DNA of 50,731 bases from CAZSMK01 sp964608095 (GTDB taxonomy: Bacteria > Sumerlaeota > Sumerlaeia > MWCT01 > JAGHBZ01). Each line of letters begins with the position of its first letter. Position 1 is the first letter of the stretch. The notes under the pieces were generated by a model, which ran no database searches, was not told the DNA's origin, and saw only the letters and a list, made by a program, of their open reading frames with translations. The stretch covers positions 1 through 50,731 of the forward strand of contig CAZSMK010000047.1 in the NCBI GenBank assembly GCA_964608095.1, read 5' to 3'. The translations under genes were made by a program, and so were the position numbers. Positions 1 through 7,906 of this stretch are shown piece after piece.

Positions 1-481
1 TATTCGAGACTTGTATAAAAGATGATACGAAGGTTGGATAATCTGTGTTCAACCAGCGGTAGAACTGCAACTCGACGTTAGTGACAGCGCTGCAGTCCAA
101 CGGTCCGAGAGTTAGGGAATAAGGACCTCCGACAACGGTCGAATAATCTCCGTTCAGATTGACTCCATAGACATTATTTCCGGTATAACCGGACGTTGGG
201 TCAGGATTGCCATATATGCCGCCCCCTCCACCCGTTGGCGTACCGAATGCCCACTCGCCCTCGGTGCTCCACCCCGGGTCTGTATCTAAGTTGAATGAAT
301 AAAGCGTTGTCGATGTTGATCCCGCAGATATTCCTAAAACTTCTGACACCGGATTTTGATCAGCGAAGATGGCGGTCGAAATTAATAAACCGACAAACAC
401 CATCAGGCACACCGTCGTCGCACGACTAATGGTTCGATCATAAGAAGATACATAACGCAGATTTAAGCTTGTAATGTCCAT
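1..481 (-). CDS. Exported protein, N-terminal part (runs off the window)
   Basis: Reading back from an ATG at 481 gives 160 residues open to the window edge, so the C-terminal part is missing. The N-terminus has a basic stretch (YDRTISRATT) followed by a hydrophobic segment (VCLMVFVGLLISTAIFA) and ADQ, which looks like a Sec signal peptide ending near residue 41. The mature part is rich in Gly, Thr and Tyr, with the motifs GWSTEGEWAFGTP and LDCSAVTNVELQFYRWLNT. This resembles the jelly-roll (MAM/immune-inhibitor-A-like) modules found at the front of large secreted proteins in uncultured bacteria. An AAAAGGCGG ribosome site lies 9 bases before the ATG. The function is unknown; the exported nature is seen, the domain family is inferred. 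Confidence 0.75.
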   Translation of the reverse strand, partial: MDITSLNLRYVSSYDRTISRATTVCLMVFVGLLISTAIFADQNPVSEVLGISAGSTSTTLYSFNLDTDPGWSTEGEWAFGTPTGGGGGIYGNPDPTSGYTGNNVYGVNLNGDYSTVVGGPYSLTLGPLDCSAVTNVELQFYRWLNTDYPTFVSSFIQVSN

Positions 482-556
482 GTTTGCTGTCCGCCTTTTA
501 GTTGAAATCGTCTCTTTTTTTCTTCTGTCGATACCCAAGCCAAAAAAAGACCGGTC

Positions 557-585
557 ATTGTGAAGAGACCAATGAGTATAGTCAA
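557..585 (-). promoter_or_regulatory. Putative sigma70-type promoter for the exported protein gene
   Basis: On the minus strand, TTGACT (580-585) is followed after 17 bases by CACAAT (557-562). It sits about 75 bases before the ATG at 481. The -35 is good and the -10 matches 4 of 6. The rest of the 289-base gap (482-770) is AT-rich, with no gene and no convincing terminator for the gene ending at 771. Confidence 0.45.
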
Positions 586-770
586 ATAAAAAGGGTGTCT
601 TATATTCTTTTTTACATCTCTTTGTTATCTATCCAGGATGCGCAGATAAGGCATCTCAGCGGATTTTCTTAAAAGGCGGATTTAAAAAACTCATTAAGGC
701 AGGCAAGGAAAGCGCTTGTAAAAAATCGGTTGCGCCAAGGGATTTTTTTAAATTACTCGAGGGATGTCCT

Positions 771-2450
771 TTAATCCTTCACCTCATGAGGGTAGGGGAG
801 ATTTCGTATTTCTAAATCGAAAATTTCAATCTCTTTATTCAACGAACCTATCTGCAACCTGACAGGACCTTCAAGATTGGGCGCATCAATAGGAACATAG
901 TAATCGTTTCTTCCTCTCTTTATCACAACCTGAAACGATTCTTCCTTCATCACATATCTTGTTTCTGGTATATTCAGTTTAAATAAGTCTTTTAAATAGT
1001 CCGTAAAAAACTTTTCTCCCATCCATTTGCCTCGCAGTTTAATATTATATCTTACGTGTAATGTCGTATCCTCGGGAATATCGATTGCCGCTTTTACAAT
1101 AAGCAACGACAAAGGCTCATGTCCGTTCACGGGAACGATAATTTCGGCTGTTTCATCATGGAACGATACAGACATTTTATCGGGATAGGTTAGAGCCGTA
1201 ACATGACCTGATATCCGTATCCTTTCCATATCCTGCGTGTGTTTAATATCAAAGCGTACGTTACGAGATGAATCGAACTTTTCCCTGAGATAAGAGTGGG
1301 ATATTTCAAGTGGATTGAGCGGCCATGGTTCGATGAAGCTTCTCTCGGCAAGTTGATGCATAACGAGGTTCGGCTGTTCCTTATGTATCACGCCGGTATC
1401 GAATTCCGGCTGGTAGATATACGCGATTCTTCGAAAGTTCTCCGACATAAAGGGAATCAGATAATCGGCAAACGAGTCGCGGAACATTACCACGCGTGGC
1501 AATTGTGAATTCGGGATTTCCATGGCGAAATGAGGTTTGAACGGGTAATATTCTTTTTTAAGCGGAACGTTGCATGATTCGGCAGCAGCCGGATTCGCGG
1601 GCGATACAGACAACGTGTCTTCTCTAAGCATGTCTTCCAGTCCCAGCATCTGCGCAAGGTCGCACCCCTTTATCAGTTCTCTTCTGAAGATCACATCGTC
1701 TTTTTGTAAAGGTTGCAGCGCGAAGTATTTCTCGGATAGATATTCAATGATTCTACGATATGCGAGATAGGCGCCATACGAATTCCAATGCGTGCCGGTC
1801 TTAAAGTAAATACACGCATCGTTTTTTTCGTGTATGAGAGTGTCGCGCAGGTCAAGGAATTCAAATTCCGTATACTTCTCTAAGTAGGCGATCAAGCAGT
1901 CAAGAGTAGTATCATGATGGACGCGAGAAAGTCCGGCGGGCAAATACTCCGGATAGATCGACGATTTGATAGGCGTAAAAATGTAAAGGAGTGGTATATT
2001 TTGTTCGGCAAGCCAATGTCGCCTCTCTTCGAGAATACGTGCAATTCTGGCAATCCCAACCCTTGTCACCGGACTCGTTCCACGGTAATAATCAATGGCG
2101 CTTCCCCCGAGATAGAGCCATCCATCACGCCCAAGGACGACTCGTGGCAGCGGAGAAGTGTTGAGAACCTTGATATGCTCCCAGTTGTACCACCTGATCA
2201 AGCTATCCCTGAAGCCAAGGTGGTCTCGATAATATTTTTCAAAAGAGGGTGGAAAATCGTAAATCATACTCCAGTTACAACGGATAGGAGGTTTTACCGA
2301 AAGAGCGCGTTTTTCCTCGATCGGCTTACCGGGATCGATATCAAGTGCATTATCAAATAAAGGAAGGAGAATACCGAGCCAGAACAAGAAAATTATAAAC
2401 GTGCTATCGATTTTTCTGTAGGTGTATGAATCTATGTATCGTCTTTTCAT
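771..2450 (-). CDS. AlgJ/AlgX-type SGNH acyl-transfer protein
   Basis: 559 residues. A single N-terminal membrane segment (about 18-34, TFIIFLFWLGILLPLF) anchors a periplasmic domain. The domain starts with the AlgJ/AlgX signature DHLGFRDSLIRWYN (76-89) and GRDGWLYLGG (107-116). The SGNH catalytic pieces are THWN (His221) and RDSF (Ser326). The expected Asp two residues before the His is Gly219 here. In alginate and related O-acetylation systems this protein moves acetyl groups from the MBOAT partner onto a polysaccharide in the periplasm. Its start is 8 bases after the stop of the MBOAT gene, so the two form a pair. The last ~200 residues look like a beta-sandwich, possibly carbohydrate binding. 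The family is clear; the target polymer is unknown and no alginate synthase is nearby. Confidence 0.85.
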   Translation of the reverse strand: MKRRYIDSYTYRKIDSTFIIFLFWLGILLPLFDNALDIDPGKPIEEKRALSVKPPIRCNWSMIYDFPPSFEKYYRDHLGFRDSLIRWYNWEHIKVLNTSPLPRVVLGRDGWLYLGGSAIDYYRGTSPVTRVGIARIARILEERRHWLAEQNIPLLYIFTPIKSSIYPEYLPAGLSRVHHDTTLDCLIAYLEKYTEFEFLDLRDTLIHEKNDACIYFKTGTHWNSYGAYLAYRRIIEYLSEKYFALQPLQKDDVIFRRELIKGCDLAQMLGLEDMLREDTLSVSPANPAAAESCNVPLKKEYYPFKPHFAMEIPNSQLPRVVMFRDSFADYLIPFMSENFRRIAYIYQPEFDTGVIHKEQPNLVMHQLAERSFIEPWPLNPLEISHSYLREKFDSSRNVRFDIKHTQDMERIRISGHVTALTYPDKMSVSFHDETAEIIVPVNGHEPLSLLIVKAAIDIPEDTTLHVRYNIKLRGKWMGEKFFTDYLKDLFKLNIPETRYVMKEESFQVVIKRGRNDYYVPIDAPNLEGPVRLQIGSLNKEIEIFDLEIRNLPYPHEVKD

Positions 2451-2458
2451 AATGCATT

Positions 2459-3964
2459 CTAAAACCTGAAATATATAAAGGGAGTATGGGTTTCAGCAGC
2501 TAAAGTCATTGCTGCAGTTATGAATATTAACGCTATACATATCAGTCTTAAAATAGCGAAAAATCCAGCGTATAGCGGAACCATTCTTCGGTTACAACGC
2601 CCTATAAAATCTTCATACGTAGATGCTATCCATGGAATAACGGGCAGTGAGCCGATATAACCGACTATGAGGCAAAGAATTATCTTTGTATTCAAATACA
2701 AGCCTGCATGGTATTGAATGCCATCCCCGTGTACAAATCCAAAGAGTCCTTTGATAAAGACAAAAGCCTGGGATAAGGATTCGGCGCGAAAAAACGCCAT
2801 GCCCGCCATGAATATTATAAACGAAAGAACCACCTTGAGCGGATGCCACAATCTGATTTGCAGCTTGTTACGAATCATGTAACGTTGAATTGCCAGAAGC
2901 GAGCCGCAATAAAGTCCCCAGAGAATAAAGTTCCAGCTCGCACCGTGCCATAACCCGACCATGATCAAAAGCGCGATGATGTTGAAATAAACCTTGAAGG
3001 GCGAGCCTCTCGAGCCACCCATTGCCCTGTAGGGATAATCGCGTAGCCACGAATTCAAACTTATATGCCAGCGTTGGAAGTATTCGGTCGCAGAGGTCGA
3101 AACAAATGGGTACCTGAAATTCTCCTTGAACTTAAATCCCATCATCCTGCCCAGACCTATTGCCATATCCGAATAGCCGGAAAAATCGTAATAGATTTGC
3201 AACGAGAAACCGAAGAGCCCCAGCCAGGCAAGACCCGCCGTCATCTGGCTGAAGGGGATTTCAAATATAGCGTTAACGGGAACCGCCAGTGTGTTGGCAA
3301 TAAGCACTTTTTTCCCAAGACCCACGATAAAGCGTCTCGCGCCGTATGCAAAGCCGTCGGGCAGGACCACTCGATGAACCAGCTGCTGCGCTACATCGCG
3401 ATACCGAACGATTGGACCGGCGACCAATTGAGGGAACATGATGATATAGGTTGCATAGTTCAGGAAGTTACGGGTCGCCTGCGTATTTCCTAAATAGATA
3501 TCGAACGTGTAACTCATGGATTGAAATGTATAAAAACTGATCCCCAGCGGGAGAAGTATGTTCAGTGTTGTATTCCATTTGAGACTTTCCGCGCCGAATA
3601 TGCCCATTACGAAATTGTAATTTTTCAGACCGAAATTCGTGTATTTGAAAAAAACAAGGATCGAAAGATTCGTAATAATAGAAACAATCAAGGCGCCCCT
3701 TTGTGATTTTGTGCGTTTTACATTTTTCTCCAGCTTTTCGATCGGTTTGTTGTTGCCAAGCGCGCCCGCAATCACGAGACCGCACATATAGTCGATAAGG
3801 GCGGAGGTCAAAAGCACCGCAATGAACCAATTCTCGCTCCAGAAATAAAAAAAGAAACTTACAATGAAGAGGGTTGCATTCCGCGCCTTACGAGGGGTAA
3901 GAAGATAGAGGATAAGGCTTATCGGCAAAAATAAAAAAAGAAAAAAAGTCGAGCTGAAAACCAT
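2459..3964 (-). CDS. algI: MBOAT O-acyltransferase, AlgI family
   Basis: 501 residues and strongly hydrophobic, with about ten or more predicted membrane spans; this is the usual AlgI length. The opening (VFSSTFFLFLFLPISLILY) is typical of the family. The two conserved histidines are present in RWHISLNSWLRDY (His300) and LWHGASWNFILWG (His340). AlgI proteins take acetyl groups from a cytoplasmic donor and pass them across the inner membrane. The periplasmic AlgJ/AlgX-like protein is encoded just downstream. Being last in a sugar-catabolic gene run is odd for an export function, and it may serve cell-surface polysaccharide acetylation. The name algI is used for the family; alginate itself is not implied. 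Confidence 0.9.
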   Translation of the reverse strand: MVFSSTFFLFLFLPISLILYLLTPRKARNATLFIVSFFFYFWSENWFIAVLLTSALIDYMCGLVIAGALGNNKPIEKLEKNVKRTKSQRGALIVSIITNLSILVFFKYTNFGLKNYNFVMGIFGAESLKWNTTLNILLPLGISFYTFQSMSYTFDIYLGNTQATRNFLNYATYIIMFPQLVAGPIVRYRDVAQQLVHRVVLPDGFAYGARRFIVGLGKKVLIANTLAVPVNAIFEIPFSQMTAGLAWLGLFGFSLQIYYDFSGYSDMAIGLGRMMGFKFKENFRYPFVSTSATEYFQRWHISLNSWLRDYPYRAMGGSRGSPFKVYFNIIALLIMVGLWHGASWNFILWGLYCGSLLAIQRYMIRNKLQIRLWHPLKVVLSFIIFMAGMAFFRAESLSQAFVFIKGLFGFVHGDGIQYHAGLYLNTKIILCLIVGYIGSLPVIPWIASTYEDFIGRCNRRMVPLYAGFFAILRLICIALIFITAAMTLAAETHTPFIYFRF

Positions 3965-4036
3965 GTTTATAGAACCGTATCTTAATTTTTTCTCTGGAAT
4001 AACTCATTAGCGAGACCTTGCTCGGCAACCTTAAAA

Positions 4037-6856
4037 TCAAAAATATAATTTAAGTGTCACAATCTTTTTTGCGGCTATGCTCAACCTGAGCTCATGCCCA
4101 TCATCATGTATTTCCAAATCTTCATTACCGGTTTCATCCAGTTTACATTGAAACGCCTTCTTGATTTTGTAATACGACCTTATTTTCCCATTCACTTTTC
4201 TGCTCAGCGGATTATAAAATCTCAGGATCGTGTAACTCCCCTTCTCCGCTTTTTTAAGAGCCGTCAGGCACAACGAACTCGGTGTTATTTCCAGAAAAGA
4301 GTGGGTTCTGTCAAAGAGAGTTCCTTCATGGCGACCATGCTGGGTCGGCAGAACAGGATATTTGAATTCATACATTTCCCGCAACAAATCGGATTTTTCC
4401 CATCCTTCTTTGAAAAAGAAAAACGCGTAATGAAAAGTATGCTCACCCAGCATCTGTGAGCCTTCGTTGCCGATTCGTTTCACGCGGTCTTCACGGAAAA
4501 GCCCCGACATTTTTGGATATTGATAGGTGCGAAGGAGCGTTGTTGCAACGGTTCCCGCCTCATCTTCCACCACCTCGTACTCTGTGAGGCCAAAACTCAG
4601 AACCGCCAGTCCGCGGCTTTCGTTATAAGTCCCATGGCATCCGTTCATGGGATTGGTTCCTGTCCAGGGTTCAAGCCAGTTGCTTGTATCTCCAAAATGA
4701 ACATCACGCTCAACCATATCGAACTGAGTGTGGGCGAAAGAGGATTTTGGCTTAAAACCCGCCTCAGCCAACATTCGCAAACGATGATCCCGAACCGTGT
4801 TGTTGATGATGGTCTTGACCTCGAGGCGTGCGACACCTTTTTTCAAGGTAATGTAGCTTGTTATGATTAATTCACGTTCCTCAGCTACGCGTGCGGTTTT
4901 CTGTTCAGTAACGCCTGACGGCAGCATCCATTTCCACCTTATCGAGAACGTCGTCATCACGGGACCATCCGCTTCTTTTGCAATCTCCGCCTGCAAACCA
5001 AGGGTATTCAGGACGCGATCGGTCGGCGGCACCCAGCGCCACCACGGATCACCGCATTCGCCCGCATCTTCAAAGAAATTAAGATTGCAGTATATCTCGC
5101 CGGTTCGTTTATCCGTTACTGTCAGGCTTCCATTCGACTCGATTTTGACTTTCAAATACTCGTTCTCCATCGTGTTAGTCGAAGTAGTAAGTGTCCCATG
5201 ATTATGTTTACGAGGCCAATCTTCCGGTTTAACGCGGTACGTGGCAAATCCCAGTGGGGGGATTTGTTTCGCTTCAAATGCTACCTTCCACTTCCATGTA
5301 CGAAACATCATGGGGAGCCAGCTTTTCTCCGTGGCTATCAGGTAACTTTGTTCTCTTCCCAGCGTTTGATGCGCGACAGGTTTACCGTCGGGTCCTTCGA
5401 TTGAAAAGGGACGATAATCTTCGTCGCTCTGGTTTTTAGGTATATCCACATAGCATTCAACTACGTCGGCACGTTCAGATGTTGTGGGGTTAAAAACAGT
5501 GATAAGGACATCCGCGGGTGAGGCGTTCGAGGTGTCGATACCGGTAACAATGGTACCGAGAGCCTTTTTCATCCATGCTTCGCCGATAAGGAATGCCTGG
5601 TCGAACCTGCTCATCATGTCTTCATGGATTTGGTCGGGACTTAACCCGCAAATGGCGTCGTGGGAATGGTTTGCCAGCATATATTTCCATGCCAGTTGAA
5701 GCGCTGTTTCAGGATATTTCATACCCTGCTTCCCCGCAAACACACTGAAGGGTTCACACCACTGCATGAGGGAACGTTCGACTTCGGCATTCCTGATTTT
5801 AAGATACATGCGTGATGACATGGAATCCTTGAGAAACGCATTGAATGCTTTATCGTGGCTCGGTCGGCGTCGTTCACCTTTTAAAACCTCTAACCGTGAA
5901 TAATCCACATTTGCCTTGAGGTCTTTTAAATAGTTGGGAAGCGAGCTTATCATGAAGCGCCAGTTGGGATTTACCTTGTTGCATTCATCCATAATGCGCG
6001 GTAGGTTATCGCATGGTCCGGTGCTATCCATCCCGTCAAAAAGGCTGAACACAGGACAGGTAGCGTCGCGTAGCGCTTCGTTCATGGCAGCCATAACGCC
6101 GTCATGAATGGGTCGGGGGTTCCAGGTTTTCGTAAACGTGGCGTCGAGCAAGCGCGGTTCCTCCTCGTGATCGGTCTCCAGTCGACAGGGATGAAAGGGT
6201 AAATAGCCGTCGCTCCATTTATAACCAGTCCACTCGTCGGGCACCATGGTGCGCGTTTCCACGTAAAGATAAAATGCACCACGCCCTACGTTTGGGCTGA
6301 CACGGATTCCAAGAATACGTGTGCCGTCCGGCGCTTCAAGCAAATATTCATTATCGCATTCCACGTCGTGAATACCGCGATAGAAGATAATGCCGTCTAT
6401 ACCGAATCCTGCGTAAATTTGAGCGATTTGTGATACCTGTCCGTAAGAGGTAGGCGTATAGCCGACCTTACAAGTGTACCCATATTCGTCACCCACGCGT
6501 TTTCCCATTAGCAAATTACGAATGATCGATTCGCCATGGATGACGTTCATCTCGGGAAGCGTATACCAGGGACCGACAATCAGGCGTTTGGCTTTGATGA
6601 GTGCAGCAAGGCGGTCGCGGTTTTCGGGTCTCAACTCGACATAATCGTCCAGAAAAATGGTCTGCGAATCGAAATTAAAGTACTTATACGCGGGATTCTT
6701 TTCCATAATGTTCAGAATCCGATCCACCAAATCGAGGAGATACATCCGTGTCTCCTGGAAAGGAAAGCGCCATTCACGATCCCAATGTGTATTGGGTAAC
6801 ACATGAATTCGACATTTCATCTCTTGTTTTTCTTTGTCAGATAATTTTTTGCTCAT
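4037..6856 (-). CDS. GH38-family alpha-mannosidase-like protein, cytoplasmic
   Basis: 939 residues, the usual size for bacterial GH38. The N-terminal catalytic domain contains NTHWDREW (22-29, zinc ligands His24 and Asp26), NFDSQTIFLDDYVE (61-74) and NHSHDAICG, the usual fourth-ligand region. The nucleophile motif, normally P-D-S-F-G-H, reads GYTPTSYGQ (132-140), so the nucleophile/zinc-ligand Asp is Thr136. After this come the helical bundle and the large beta-sandwich C-terminal domains of the family. There is no signal peptide, so it should act in the cytoplasm on imported oligosaccharide. Classical GH38 enzymes hydrolyse alpha-mannosides with retention. With the Asp lost, this one may use another residue, have another chemistry, or be inactive. 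It lies 18 bases after a URO-D family gene in the same run. Confidence 0.85.
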   Translation of the reverse strand: MSKKLSDKEKQEMKCRIHVLPNTHWDREWRFPFQETRMYLLDLVDRILNIMEKNPAYKYFNFDSQTIFLDDYVELRPENRDRLAALIKAKRLIVGPWYTLPEMNVIHGESIIRNLLMGKRVGDEYGYTCKVGYTPTSYGQVSQIAQIYAGFGIDGIIFYRGIHDVECDNEYLLEAPDGTRILGIRVSPNVGRGAFYLYVETRTMVPDEWTGYKWSDGYLPFHPCRLETDHEEEPRLLDATFTKTWNPRPIHDGVMAAMNEALRDATCPVFSLFDGMDSTGPCDNLPRIMDECNKVNPNWRFMISSLPNYLKDLKANVDYSRLEVLKGERRRPSHDKAFNAFLKDSMSSRMYLKIRNAEVERSLMQWCEPFSVFAGKQGMKYPETALQLAWKYMLANHSHDAICGLSPDQIHEDMMSRFDQAFLIGEAWMKKALGTIVTGIDTSNASPADVLITVFNPTTSERADVVECYVDIPKNQSDEDYRPFSIEGPDGKPVAHQTLGREQSYLIATEKSWLPMMFRTWKWKVAFEAKQIPPLGFATYRVKPEDWPRKHNHGTLTTSTNTMENEYLKVKIESNGSLTVTDKRTGEIYCNLNFFEDAGECGDPWWRWVPPTDRVLNTLGLQAEIAKEADGPVMTTFSIRWKWMLPSGVTEQKTARVAEERELIITSYITLKKGVARLEVKTIINNTVRDHRLRMLAEAGFKPKSSFAHTQFDMVERDVHFGDTSNWLEPWTGTNPMNGCHGTYNESRGLAVLSFGLTEYEVVEDEAGTVATTLLRTYQYPKMSGLFREDRVKRIGNEGSQMLGEHTFHYAFFFFKEGWEKSDLLREMYEFKYPVLPTQHGRHEGTLFDRTHSFLEITPSSLCLTALKKAEKGSYTILRFYNPLSRKVNGKIRSYYKIKKAFQCKLDETGNEDLEIHDDGHELRLSIAAKKIVTLKLYF

Positions 6857-6874
6857 AACTGAATACCCGGTATT

Positions 6875-7873
6875 TTATTCTCCGTTTTCATTATATTTTC
6901 GATGTTTTTTCCAGATCGAGTGGATAAGATCATAGCTTTCAAGAGGCATACCACGAAACACACAATTAGACGTTGAAAACACATACCCCCCACCGGGCTT
7001 CGCCCATTTTAAACAATACTCAGCGCTATCGCGTATTTGTTGTGGTGTCCCTGTATGCATATGAGCACAATGCACATTCCCGCAAAGGGCGACTTTATCG
7101 CCATAACGCTCCTTTACGACCTTAATGTCCACGCCCGCCATTGGATCGAGCGAGTGAAGGGCATGGGGTTCCGCGCTGATCAAATCATCGATGATGGGCA
7201 TAATATTACCATCGGTATGTTTTATCACATACGCGTTTTGCCCCTTGAACTCAGTGACGCACGCCTTGAGATACGGTGTGATGAATTCACTAAACAGTGC
7301 GGGCCCGATGAAGGGTCCGTCATTGGTGCAATAATCAGAACATAGAATGAAGCCGTCAGCCCCTGCCTCGAGTAACTTGCGAGAAATTTCGAACGATTCT
7401 TCGAGGCTCTTCCTGGCTTTTTCATGCATAGTCTCAGGTTTGGTTAGCATACCGAGGCAGAACTCTTCCGCATTATTGAAAGGAATCATGAAGGTGGGAT
7501 CGTTGTGCGCCATGAGGAGAAATTCGTTTCCCGATAGCCGACGTATTTCTTTTACTGTATCCAGCACCCCTTGAGTGCAGGTCGTATAAGGGTCCTGTCC
7601 CGGCGGTTCGTGCTGTTGGAGTGTGCTGTTCACAAAAATAATGGAATGTTCGTAAAAGCGAGCGACGTCTACATAAAGTTGCGCATTATATTTTACAATG
7701 TCGGTATATGACATACCTGTAGGGTCAGGTTCAAAAGGATTCCCAAAGAACGTGCGACCGTTAAAATCTCGTTCTGTCTCGTGAAAGACAAGTTCAAAAG
7801 TCGGCACATAATCAGGAATCCCGCCGGTTATTGCGGTGATTGCACGTTCACGATGTGTGATGATTTTTGGCAT
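6875..7873 (-). CDS. Uroporphyrinogen decarboxylase (URO-D) family protein, methyltransferase-like
   Basis: 332 residues in the URO-D/MtaA/CmuA superfamily TIM-barrel. Seen motifs are ITHRERAITAI at the start, VIKHTDGNIMPIIDDL, LHSLDPMAGVDIKVVKERYG, ALCGNVHCAH and GGGYVFSTSNCVF near the end. True heme-pathway HemE begins with an RQAGR-type motif that is absent here. Relatives of this divergent branch transfer methyl groups to or from corrinoids or have no known role. Members often sit in sugar-use loci of uncultured bacteria, as here between two glycosidase genes. A ribosome site (AGAGGC) precedes the ATG. No corrinoid protein is encoded nearby, so the substrate is open. It is a distant paralogue of the protein encoded at 31263-32306. 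Confidence 0.8.
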   Translation of the reverse strand: MPKIITHRERAITAITGGIPDYVPTFELVFHETERDFNGRTFFGNPFEPDPTGMSYTDIVKYNAQLYVDVARFYEHSIIFVNSTLQQHEPPGQDPYTTCTQGVLDTVKEIRRLSGNEFLLMAHNDPTFMIPFNNAEEFCLGMLTKPETMHEKARKSLEESFEISRKLLEAGADGFILCSDYCTNDGPFIGPALFSEFITPYLKACVTEFKGQNAYVIKHTDGNIMPIIDDLISAEPHALHSLDPMAGVDIKVVKERYGDKVALCGNVHCAHMHTGTPQQIRDSAEYCLKWAKPGGGYVFSTSNCVFRGMPLESYDLIHSIWKKHRKYNENGE

Positions 7874-7906
7874 AATTCAAAAGCCTCTTAACATAAAGGA
7901 TACACA

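Noticed and set aside
1914..2360. 148-codon open frame on the plus strand opposite the AlgJ-like gene
   Set aside because: It is antisense to a clear family member, without a ribosome site or recognisable product. Other long antisense frames opposite the sugar and hydrogenase genes were discarded for the same reason.
6449..6451. Asp-to-Thr change in the GH38-like protein as a sequencing or frameshift error
   Set aside because: The frame and flanking motif (GYTPTSYGQVSQ) are intact, and the change needs more than one base; it looks like a real subfamily motif.
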